21,835 nt of DNA from Dehalococcoidia bacterium (GTDB lineage Bacteria > Chloroflexota > Dehalococcoidia > JACVQG01 > JAHKAY01): the NCBI GenBank assembly GCA_030740315.1, contig JASLXN010000005.1, forward strand, positions 3,569 through 25,403, read 5' to 3'. This document shows, in pieces, positions 1 through 6,510 of this stretch (the first letter of the stretch is position 1; every line of letters begins with the position of its first letter). The notes below the pieces were generated by a model that had not been told where the DNA came from, made no database searches, and was given only the letters and a program-made list of their open reading frames with translations. A program made the position numbers and the translations under genes.

Positions 1-1
1 C

Positions 2-145
2 AAGTCTGTTGATCCGGTGACCGGACCGTATGATGTTATCCTCACAGTGGAGGGGAAGGACCTCAACACCGTGGGGGAGTTGGTCACCGGCAAGATTCAC
101 CCGATAGCTGGTGTAACCCGCACGGTTACCTGCCTGGCGATATAA
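2..145 (+). CDS. Lrp/AsnC ligand-binding domain protein, 5' truncated by the window edge
   Basis: The last 47 codons of a gene are visible, read from base 2 to the TAA at 143-145. The sequence contains VTGPYDVILTVEG and then TGKIHPIAGVTRTVTCLAI, which is the second half of the RAM/AsnC C-terminal domain: a beta strand, a helix with a Val-Thr-Gly-Lys stretch, and a final strand. The family binds amino acids or other small effectors and oligomerises. Stand-alone versions without a helix-turn-helix are about 75-80 residues, so roughly half the protein would be missing here; a full regulator with an HTH cannot be excluded. It lies 69 bases upstream of the acyl-CoA dehydrogenase operon on the same strand, so co-expression is possible. 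Confidence 0.75.
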   Translation, partial: KSVDPVTGPYDVILTVEGKDLNTVGELVTGKIHPIAGVTRTVTCLAI

Positions 146-176
146 AGAGCGGTGCGTCAGCAAGTAGTTTATGGTG

Positions 177-194
177 GGCCGTTGCCCAACGGCC
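177..194 (+). other. Perfect stem-loop between the Lrp-like gene and the ACAD operon
   Basis: GGCCGTT pairs with AACGGCC around a four-base loop (GCCC), giving a 7-bp GC-rich hairpin. No T-run follows, so it is not a canonical intrinsic terminator. It could slow read-through or stabilise the 5' end of the downstream mRNA; function is inferred only from structure. Confidence 0.4.
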
Positions 195-214
195 GCCTGT
201 GAAAAAGTAGGGGT

Positions 215-1390
215 ATGGACTTCAGGCTGTCAGTTGGGGAGGAGACCTTCCGTGGGGAAGTGCGCGATATGCTCACCCAAGAGCTCCCCCCCGGTTACCG
301 GGGCCCTATCTGGATGGACGGTTTCTTTGAGACCGATGATATGTGGACTCTCAACAAAGAATTCGCCCGCAAGCTTGGGGAGCGGGGCTGGTTATCCCTG
401 TCCTGGCCCAAAGAGTACGGGGGGCAGGGTACTGTAGACCTCCGCCCGCTTATCCTATGGAGTGAAGTGTACTACCAGCGGGCACCGGGGCTGGACATGT
501 TCGGGGTCAAGATGCTCTCCCCCGTTCTGCTGGCCTTTGGCACCCAGGAACAGAAGCAGCGCCACCTGCCTCCTATCGCCCGGGGGGAGATCTTCTGGTG
601 CCAGGGTTACAGCGAGCCCAACGCCGGCTCGGACCTGGCCGGGGCACAGACTAGGGCGGAGGAGACCCTGGACTCCTTCATCATCAATGGGCAAAAAATT
701 TGGACCTCCGGGGCGCACCGCGCCGACTGGATTTTCGTCCTCTGCCGCACGGATCCACAGGCGGGCAAGCACGGGGGCCTCAGCCTTATCCTGGTGGACA
801 TGAGGACACCGGGAATCACCGTGAATCCTCTGGTCAATGTGCTTGGTGCCAGCTCTTTTAACGAGATTTTCTTTGACAATGTAAAGGTCCCCAAAGAGAA
901 CCTTATTGGGGGCGAGGGGGGCAAGAACCGCGGATGGCAGATGGCCACCGCCCTGCTCAACTATGAGCGCAGCGGCGTGGAGCGTGTGGCTTTGGCCAGC
1001 CGGTTCGTGGCCGAACTGGTGGAATATGTCCGGAACTCACAGCGGCCTCTGGACTCTGAGATGCGCCTGCGGCTGGCCGAGGCGGCGGTGGAGGTGGAGG
1101 CGAGTCGGCTACTGGCCTACCGCATAGGCTGGATGCACAACCAGGGCCTCCAGCCTCAGGGCGAGGCTTCTATTTCCAAGGTGTTCCTCTCCGAGTTGCT
1201 GCAGAAGCTGGCCAACCTGGGCTGCCAGGTCTTGGGGCTAAATGCCCAGATGGAGGGGGATACGGCCCCCCTGGGCGGTGGACCCCAGCACCTGTACCTC
1301 TCCACCTTGGGGAGCACCATTGCCGCTGGCACCTCCGAGGTCCAGCGCATGCTCATCGCCCACCGGGGTCTCGGACTGCCCCGGGGTTAG
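215..1390 (+). CDS. Acyl-CoA dehydrogenase family protein (ACAD copy 1, presumed alpha-type)
   Basis: This 391-residue flavoprotein has the usual ACAD length. It would oxidise an acyl-CoA to the 2,3-enoyl-CoA using FAD and pass electrons to ETF. The N-terminal helical domain begins MDFRLSVGEETF, which matches copy 3 and fixes the start, because a stop codon lies just upstream in frame. The central beta domain carries the FAD/substrate signature YSEPNAGSDLAG followed by INGQKIWTSGAH. The C-terminal domain ends AGTSEVQRMLIAHRGLGLP. The position equivalent to Glu376 of medium-chain ACAD is Ala371. A Glu (E251, in NYERSG) sits at the isovaleryl-CoA-dehydrogenase position and is the likely catalytic base. 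The ribosome site is weak (AGGGG almost touching the ATG). It is the first of four ACAD genes in one run. Substrate is not determinable; branched, cyclic or steroid-like acyl-CoA are candidates by analogy with actinobacterial FadE proteins. Confidence 0.93.
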   Translation: MDFRLSVGEETFRGEVRDMLTQELPPGYRGPIWMDGFFETDDMWTLNKEFARKLGERGWLSLSWPKEYGGQGTVDLRPLILWSEVYYQRAPGLDMFGVKMLSPVLLAFGTQEQKQRHLPPIARGEIFWCQGYSEPNAGSDLAGAQTRAEETLDSFIINGQKIWTSGAHRADWIFVLCRTDPQAGKHGGLSLILVDMRTPGITVNPLVNVLGASSFNEIFFDNVKVPKENLIGGEGGKNRGWQMATALLNYERSGVERVALASRFVAELVEYVRNSQRPLDSEMRLRLAEAAVEVEASRLLAYRIGWMHNQGLQPQGEASISKVFLSELLQKLANLGCQVLGLNAQMEGDTAPLGGGPQHLYLSTLGSTIAAGTSEVQRMLIAHRGLGLPRG

Positions 1391-1398
1391 GAGACTCT

Positions 1399-2559
1399 AT
1401 GGAGTTCAAGTTCACTGAAACCCAGGACAAGTTGCGGGCAGAGGTGCGCAGCTTCCTGGAAGAGGAGCTAAAGCATGGCAGCTTTGAGCCCTCAAATGAT
1501 GCCTGGATAGATGGGTATAGCAAGGAGTTCTCCAGAAAGGTGGGGGCCAAGGGCTGGATAGGCACCATTTGGCCCAAGGGGTATGGGGGCAAGGAGTGGA
1601 GCTTCGTAGACCGCCTCATCATAACCGAGGAGTTGTTACGTTTCGGCGCTCCGGTGGCCTACCACTGGATGAGCGACCGCCAGTGCGGCCCTTGCGTAAT
1701 AGCTTATGGCTCGGATGAGCAGCGTAAAGACATCCTGCCCCGCATCATCAAGGGAGAAGTATCGTTTGCCCTGGGCATGAGCGAGCCGGACTCCGGCTCT
1801 GACCTGGCTTCCCTGCAGACCCGCGCGGTGGAGACGGAGGACGCATTCATCATCAACGGGCAGAAGATTTGGACCTCCGGTGCCCACGAAGCCGATTACA
1901 TCTACCTGGTCGCCCGCACCGACCCGGATGTGCCCAAGCACAAAGGAATAAGCGAGTTCATAGTAGACCTAAAGCTACCCGGTATTACGGTTAAACCAAT
2001 TGTTGATATGATGAACTCCCATCACTTCAACGAGGTCTATTTTGACAGTGTCAGGGTACCCAAGTCCGCCCTGGTGGGGGAACGCAACCGGGGCTGGTAC
2101 CAGATAGCCGTGCAGTTGGACTATGAGCGCAGTGGCCTGGAACGCATAATGAGCCCCTACCCGATGTTCCATATGATGCTGGACCTCGCACGGCAGGAGC
2201 CGGTTCTTTACAACAACCCGGAGGTGCGCCACAAGCTTACTGACCTAGTAGTGAAGTTTGAGGTGGGCCGGCTGCTCATTTACCGGGTGGCATGGACGCT
2301 TAGCCAGGGGCGGGTGCCAAACTTCGAATCGGCCATGGCCAAGATCTACGGCACCGCCTTTGAGCAGCACCTGTCCCATATGGCCACCCAGGTGCTGGGC
2401 CTTTCCGGACAGCTTATGGAGGACTCTAGGTGGGCGCCTTTGCGGGGGCTGGCCAGCCGTAGCTACCTGTTTTGTGCGGGGGCCACCCTGCGTGGCGGCA
2501 CTTCGGAAATCCTGCGAAATATCGTGGCGCTGAGGGGCCTGGGCCTGCCTTCCCAGTAA
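1399..2559 (+). CDS. Acyl-CoA dehydrogenase family protein (ACAD copy 2, presumed alpha-type)
   Basis: A 386-residue paralogue of copy 1 that starts 8 bases after its stop. Its AGGAGA ribosome site overlaps the end of copy 1, which indicates translational coupling. The core motif is GMSEPDSGSDLASLQTRA, then INGQKIWTSGAHEADYIY. The C-terminus reads GGTSEILRNIVALRGLGLP. The Glu376-equivalent is Gly366, while E243 in LDYERSG occupies the isovaleryl-CoA-dehydrogenase Glu position, as in copies 1 and 3. Its middle region (residues about 250-275) and C-terminus differ more from copies 1 and 3 than those two do from each other. It therefore probably acts on a different substrate or at a different step. 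Reaction: FAD-dependent alpha,beta-dehydrogenation of an acyl-CoA in the cytoplasm, with ETF as likely electron acceptor. Confidence 0.93.
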   Translation: MEFKFTETQDKLRAEVRSFLEEELKHGSFEPSNDAWIDGYSKEFSRKVGAKGWIGTIWPKGYGGKEWSFVDRLIITEELLRFGAPVAYHWMSDRQCGPCVIAYGSDEQRKDILPRIIKGEVSFALGMSEPDSGSDLASLQTRAVETEDAFIINGQKIWTSGAHEADYIYLVARTDPDVPKHKGISEFIVDLKLPGITVKPIVDMMNSHHFNEVYFDSVRVPKSALVGERNRGWYQIAVQLDYERSGLERIMSPYPMFHMMLDLARQEPVLYNNPEVRHKLTDLVVKFEVGRLLIYRVAWTLSQGRVPNFESAMAKIYGTAFEQHLSHMATQVLGLSGQLMEDSRWAPLRGLASRSYLFCAGATLRGGTSEILRNIVALRGLGLPSQ

Positions 2560-2580
2560 GGCAAGGAAAGGAGATAGAGT

Positions 2581-3726
2581 ATGGACTTTCGCTTTACTCC
2601 GGAAGAAGAGGCCTTCCGGCAGGAGGTCCGAGATTATATAACGAATGTGCTGCCACCTGACTGGCCAGCCCTTGACCCCATAGATATATCGCCGGAGATA
2701 AACGACTTTGTGCGCCAGCAGATGAAAGTTGTAGGCGCTAAGGGATGGCTGTCTCTCTCCTGGCCTAAGGAGCACGGGGGGCGGGAAGACCCCATGCTGG
2801 ACACCATTCTGCAGGACGAGCTGGCATACTACCGGCTGCCGGTGCGGGATGTGCAGGGGGTGGGGAATGTGGCACCTACCCTCATCCACTTCGGCAACGA
2901 TGAGCAACGTAAGCATCACCTACCCACCATAGCCAAGGGGGAGATACTGTGGTGCCAGGGATACAGCGAGCCAGGGGCCGGCTCTGACCTGGCCGGGCTG
3001 TCCTTAAGGGCTGTACCCGAGGACGACCACTTCACAGTCAATGGCCAGAAGACCTGGACATCTTTTGCCCACCAGGCGGACTGGGTATACTTCCTGGCCC
3101 GGAGCAACCCAGACGCCCCGCGCCACCAGGGCATCACCTTTTTGCTAGCGGACATGAGGACACCGGGAATAAGCGTAAATCCCATAATAGATATAACGGG
3201 CAACCATACCCTGAACGAGACTTTCTACGATAATGTAAAAGTGCCCCGGGAAAACATGGTGGGGGAGCTGAACCGGGGGTGGTATGTCGCGGTGGGGCTG
3301 CTGGAGTTTGAGCGCTCGGGGGCCAGCTATTTGGGGGCCTCCCGCAGGCTGCTGGAGGACCTAGTTGGGTATGCCGCAGATGTGGGGCTGCGCCATCCCC
3401 TGCTGCGCAAGCGCTTGGCAGACGCCGCTGTGGAGTTGGAGGTGGCCCGCTGGCTGAGCTACCGCACCGCTTGGATGCATCAGCACCAGATGGGCTACAG
3501 CCTAGAGCCACCCATGGCCAAGGTGTTCATGACGCAGCGGGCTGGCCATCTGGGGATGGAGGTCCTGGGGCTGCATGGTCAGCTTGAGCGGGGTTCGCCC
3601 TGCGTACCACTTCAAGGCTCGGTGGCCTTCCTCACTCAGCTTGCCCTGAGGGAGACCATTCTGGCTGGCACATCGGAGATTCAGCGTATGCTTATCGCTA
3701 CACGGGGACTCGGGCTGCCCCGGTAA
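2581..3726 (+). CDS. Acyl-CoA dehydrogenase family protein (ACAD copy 3, presumed alpha-type)
   Basis: A 381-residue ACAD, closest of the three to copy 1. Shared blocks include WCQGYSEPGAGSDLAG, MRTPGISVNPIID and AGTSEIQRMLIATRGLGLP. It begins MDFRFTPEEEAFRQEVRDY after an AAAGGAGA ribosome site and follows copy 2 by 21 bases. The Glu376-equivalent is Ala362. The candidate base is E244 in LEFERSG. It should catalyse the same FAD-dependent acyl-CoA dehydrogenation. The close resemblance to copy 1 suggests a tandem duplication with later divergence rather than separate acquisition. The opposite-strand reading frames across it are shadows of this coding sequence. Confidence 0.93.
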   Translation: MDFRFTPEEEAFRQEVRDYITNVLPPDWPALDPIDISPEINDFVRQQMKVVGAKGWLSLSWPKEHGGREDPMLDTILQDELAYYRLPVRDVQGVGNVAPTLIHFGNDEQRKHHLPTIAKGEILWCQGYSEPGAGSDLAGLSLRAVPEDDHFTVNGQKTWTSFAHQADWVYFLARSNPDAPRHQGITFLLADMRTPGISVNPIIDITGNHTLNETFYDNVKVPRENMVGELNRGWYVAVGLLEFERSGASYLGASRRLLEDLVGYAADVGLRHPLLRKRLADAAVELEVARWLSYRTAWMHQHQMGYSLEPPMAKVFMTQRAGHLGMEVLGLHGQLERGSPCVPLQGSVAFLTQLALRETILAGTSEIQRMLIATRGLGLPR

Positions 3727-3758
3727 CAATCAAGCCAATCAATAAAGGAGGATAAAGG

Positions 3759-4898
3759 ATGGACCTGAGCCTGAGCGAAGACCAAGAAATGCTGCGCAAG
3801 ATGGCTAGGGATTTCCTGGCCAACGAGTGTCCTAAGACCTTGGTGCGGGAGATGGAGGAGGACGAGAAGGGCTACAGCCCTGAGTTGTGGGCCAAAATGG
3901 CAGAGCAGGGGTGGACAGGGCTTCCCTTCCCTGAGAAGTATGGTGGTGTGGGGTATTCATTCCTGGACCTAGCGGTGCTGTTGGAGGAAATGGGACGGGC
4001 CTGCCTGCCCGGCCCCTACTTCTCTACAGTTGTGCTGGCCGGAGGCGCAATCATGGAGGCCGGCTCCGAGGAGCAGAAACAGAAGCTCCTAGGGGAAATC
4101 TCTGAGGGAAAGCTTATCGCTACCCTAGCCCTCACCGAACCCAGTGCCAGCTATAAGGCCAATGATATTCAGGTAACCGCCGCCGCCGAGGGGGGCGGAC
4201 ATGTCATCAACGGCACCAAGCTCTTTGTCCCCGATGCCAATGTGGCCGATGTTATGGTGGTGGTGGCCCGAACCGGTGGACAGGGCGCAGAGGGCCTGAC
4301 CCTGTTCCTGGTGGATCCCAAGGCCTCAGGCGTGAGCATTACTCAGCTCAAGACCATCGCCTCGGACAAGCTGTGCGAGGTGACATTTGATAAGGTGAAG
4401 GTGGGCCAAGATGCCGTGCTGGGCGAGGTGGGCAAGGGCTGGCCGATGGTGGAGACCGTGCTGCAAAAGGCAGCGGTAGCCAAGTGTGCCGAAATGGTGG
4501 GCGGAGCCCAGCAGGTGCTGGAGATGACCGTTAACTACTCCAAGGAGCGGGTACAGTTCGGCCGGCCCATCGGCTCATTCCAGGCTATTCAACACCACTG
4601 CGCCAATATGGCCATAGATGTTGACGGCAGCCGATTCATCTCCTACCAGGCCGCCTGGATGCTGAGCGAGGGTATGCCCTCCACCAAAGAGGTAGCCATG
4701 GCCAAGTCGTGGACCAGCGATGCCTACCGCCGCCTGACAGCACTGGGACACCAGGTGCACGGCGGTATCGGTTTTACCAAGGACCACGATATGCAGCTAT
4801 ACTATCGCCGAGCAAAGGCAGCCGAGGTCACCTTCGGCGACGGCGATTTCCACCGGGATGTGGTAGCCTCGGAAATAGGCCTGCCTGACCCGGCCTGA
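3759..4898 (+). CDS. Acyl-CoA dehydrogenase family protein (ACAD copy 4, presumed beta or non-catalytic type)
   Basis: A 379-residue ACAD from a different subfamily than copies 1-3. It begins MDLSLSEDQEMLRKMARDF after a strong AAAGGAGG site, 32 bases behind copy 3. Recognisable blocks are ALTEPSASYKANDIQV, the FAD-contact segment ERVQFGRPIGSFQAIQHH (residues 263-280) and HQVHGGIGFTKDHDMQLYYR (331-350). The usual acid is missing at both known sites. The Glu376 position falls on F359 in VTFGDGDFHRD, and the isovaleryl-CoA-dehydrogenase Glu position falls on an Ala in LQKAAVAKC. The SEP-type signature is also altered (TEPSASYKAN in place of SEPxAGSD). In Mycobacterium tuberculosis, ACADs such as FadE26-FadE27 and FadE28-FadE29 form alpha2beta2 tetramers in which one subunit lacks the catalytic base. 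I infer that role here. Confidence 0.9.
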   Translation: MDLSLSEDQEMLRKMARDFLANECPKTLVREMEEDEKGYSPELWAKMAEQGWTGLPFPEKYGGVGYSFLDLAVLLEEMGRACLPGPYFSTVVLAGGAIMEAGSEEQKQKLLGEISEGKLIATLALTEPSASYKANDIQVTAAAEGGGHVINGTKLFVPDANVADVMVVVARTGGQGAEGLTLFLVDPKASGVSITQLKTIASDKLCEVTFDKVKVGQDAVLGEVGKGWPMVETVLQKAAVAKCAEMVGGAQQVLEMTVNYSKERVQFGRPIGSFQAIQHHCANMAIDVDGSRFISYQAAWMLSEGMPSTKEVAMAKSWTSDAYRRLTALGHQVHGGIGFTKDHDMQLYYRRAKAAEVTFGDGDFHRDVVASEIGLPDPA

Positions 4899-4956
4899 AA
4901 GTCTGCTCGGGCCGGGAATACCAAATAGGGGGCTGCCATTAGCGCCAAGCAGGGCA

Positions 4957-5006
4957 GGCCGGGGGCTATTCTACGGAATATGGCGGTAAAGCTAAGCCCC
5001 CAGGCC
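4957..5006 (+). promoter_or_regulatory. Structured leader upstream of the YnfA-like gene (nested hairpins with a UNCG tetraloop)
   Basis: GGCCGGGGGCT (4957-4967) can pair with AGCCCCC-A-GGCC (4995-5006) with a single bulged A. Inside lies TATTC-TACG-GAATA (4967-4980), a perfect stem closed by C(UACG)G, a very stable UNCG-class tetraloop. A second GGGGGCT at 4928-4934 could compete for the same AGCCCCC arm, so two alternative folds are possible. The ribosome site (AGGAGG, 5016-5021) follows 10 bases later. No known riboswitch consensus was recognised; regulation is inferred. Confidence 0.35.
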
Positions 5007-5026
5007 CCCGGACACAGGAGGCAGCC

Positions 5027-5356
5027 ATGCTGGTACTCAAATCTGCCCTGCTGTTCCTCGTGGCTGGCCTCTTTGAGGTTGGCGGCGGCTATCTTATGTG
5101 GCTATGGCTCAGGGAGCACAAGGCTTTCCTCGTGGGGCTCACCGGGGCCTTGGTGCTTGCCCTCTACGGAGTGGTGCCCACCTTCCAGCCAGCCCACTTC
5201 GGTAGGGTATATGCGGCATACGGAGGTGTTTTCATAGTGCTGTCGCTCTTCTGGGGCTGGGGCATAGACAAGCGGAGACCCGATACCTTTGACATGCTGG
5301 GGGGACTGCTGGCCCTGACAGGGGTAGCCGTTATCATGTGGTGGCCCCGGGGTTAG
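5027..5356 (+). CDS. YnfA/UPF0060 family small membrane protein
   Basis: This 109-residue, four-helix inner-membrane protein has nearly the same length as E. coli YnfA (108). The diagnostic segment GRVYAAYGGVFIVLSLFWGW is close to the YnfA GRVYAAYGGVY motif. A Glu (E17 in GLFEVGGGYLMWLWL) sits in helix 1, where small-multidrug-resistance-like proteins keep a functional acidic residue. The family belongs structurally to the SMR/DMT superfamily, and some members are reported as efflux proteins; substrate here is unknown. The start is set by the AGGAGG site 5 bases before the ATG. The gene lies 128 bases behind the ACAD operon and may be transcribed separately or by read-through across the structured leader. 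Confidence 0.88.
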   Translation: MLVLKSALLFLVAGLFEVGGGYLMWLWLREHKAFLVGLTGALVLALYGVVPTFQPAHFGRVYAAYGGVFIVLSLFWGWGIDKRRPDTFDMLGGLLALTGVAVIMWWPRG

Positions 5357-5400
5357 GCCCGTTCCATGTGTCTTCGGAAAGACCCGAAAGGTGAAATGCA

Positions 5401-5673
5401 GTGAACAGTCCCAAGGACTACTACGCCGTTTTAGGCATTGACAACAAGGCCTCCCAAAAGGAGATAAAGCAGGCCTACCGTGAGCTGGCCCGGCGCTCTC
5501 ATCCAGATGCAGATTCCAGGGACTAGGATGCCGAAACTCGCTTCAAGGAGATTAACGAGGCCGGCGAGACCCAGTTCGAGCCTTAGAGACGTCGTCGCTA
5601 CAACCAGGTACAGCAGGGAGGCGCCTTGTTGGGCCTCCAGAGCGGGGCTGAGCTATGCATGAGGACAAGGTAG
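5401..5673 (+). pseudogene. J-domain (DnaJ-like) gene interrupted by two in-frame TAG codons
   Basis: From a GTG at 5401, preceded by AAAGGTG, the frame reads a canonical J domain: SPKDYYAVLGIDNKAS, then helix II IKQAYRELARRSHPDAD with the essential His-Pro-Asp at codons 34-36. Codon 42 (5524-5526) is TAG. The same frame continues DAETRFKEINEAGETQFEP to a second TAG at codon 62 (5584-5586), then RRRRYNQ, the normal end of a J domain. No frameshift is needed: both stops replace positions that are usually Lys or Glu, one base change from AAG or GAG. The frame finally stops at 5671-5673, overlapping the next gene. J domains stimulate Hsp70 ATPase. The first 41 codons could still be translated as a fragment. 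The neighbouring membrane protein may have been its partner. Confidence 0.75.
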
Positions 5674-6188
5674 CCCGCCGTCTCGCGGAGAGACGGGTGG
5701 GTGTGTCGGCCCTCCTGTCCCACGGGTTCTACGTGTACTTCTGGTTCTATCTATCCTGGCAGCATCTGAAAGAGGAGACGGGGCGGGAATACTATCCGCT
5801 CTACCATGCCTTGGGCATGCTGGTGCCCGGCCTTAATCTCTACATCGCCTATGTCCACCTGAAGGCCATACGGGAGCTTCTGGTGACCTCCGGCGTGGAG
5901 ACCTCATTGAGCCCAGTGCGCGGTGTCATAATCATGGGGGCGCTCATGGTGGCGGAGATACAGGCACTGTTCGGGGTTGGCCCCATCAGCCTAGGGAAGG
6001 CCCTGCTAATTGACCTGCTGGGCATAGCCGTAGTAGCCTACATTATGATGTGGGGCCAGTCCGCCCTCAACCACTACTGGGTGCATAAATACGGGAACGG
6101 GCTGGTGGAGGAGGTGCCGATTGCCCGTGGGGAGGCCCTGATAGTGCTGATAGGGTTGATGTGGTGGGCACTATATCTGTTCAGATAA
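5655..6188 (+). CDS. DUF4234-like multi-pass membrane protein
   Basis: A 177-residue protein with about five hydrophobic segments, near residues 18-36, 50-67, 90-108, 114-134 and 160-176. The first segment, LLSHGFYVYFWFYLSWQHL, resembles the opening helix of DUF4234-type proteins, where a Gly-x-Tyr and Trp-rich stretch is typical. A Lys/Arg-rich N-terminus (KVARRLAERR) is expected to stay cytoplasmic. The ATG overlaps the tail of the broken J-domain gene in another frame, and its ribosome site is weak, so it may have depended on translation of that gene. Function is unknown. I am confident that it is coding and membrane-bound, less so of the family name. Confidence 0.7.
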   Translation: MHEDKVARRLAERRVGVSALLSHGFYVYFWFYLSWQHLKEETGREYYPLYHALGMLVPGLNLYIAYVHLKAIRELLVTSGVETSLSPVRGVIIMGALMVAEIQALFGVGPISLGKALLIDLLGIAVVAYIMMWGQSALNHYWVHKYGNGLVEEVPIARGEALIVLIGLMWWALYLFR

Positions 6189-6510
6189 GACTGGCGCTCT
6201 ACCTGCTGGGCAACCTGTGAACCCCGTCCAACTCCCTGCTGGGACTGCTGTTAGCGGTGGGGCTGATGTGAGGGTGGCCCCGGTATGATAAGAAAGCACA
6301 GGATGCGGGTGTTCGCCACGAAGTAACGGGTTCCGCAAGGCGGGTAGTCTTTCGGGCAGAATGACACTTATAACCTTTGTCACTCTGTCCCAACCAAGTA
6401 TCGGACTCTCCGAAGGAGTCTGGAGTCTGTGACCGATGTTTTACTCAAGGAGCGTAGCGAATGGTTTCGTTTTGCAAGACGGGCTAACGCTTATTTCTAT
6501 GAGCAGGTAC
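6189..6510. other. Gene-free stretch with a hydrophobic coding remnant and a small hairpin
   Basis: No intact gene is seen. On the plus strand 6191-6271 reads LALYLLGNL, a stop, then TPSNSLLGLLLAVGLM and a second stop, in a different frame from the preceding membrane protein. It looks like the decayed end of a hydrophobic protein. GACTCT/GGAGTC around 6403-6420 forms a 6-bp hairpin that includes one G-T pair. It lies about 90 bases past the tsaD stop on the minus strand and is not followed by a T-run. The rest shows no recognisable feature. Confidence 0.4.

Noticed and set aside
2245..2919. Long minus-strand open frame (224 codons) across ACAD copies 2 and 3
   Set aside because: It spans the junction of two clear plus-strand ACAD genes, has no ribosome site, and its composition (His, Pro, Gln-rich) is that of an antisense shadow.
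4967..4980. Guanidine-II (mini-ykkC) riboswitch before the YnfA-like gene
   Set aside because: An ACGG string is present, but the stem closes as C(UACG)G, and the second ACGR hairpin required by the motif was not found.
5524..5586. Pyrrolysine or general amber recoding in the J-domain gene
   Set aside because: TAG ends several normal genes in the window (for example the ACAD copy 1 and YnfA-like genes), and no suppressor machinery is visible; kept only as an alternative in the finding.
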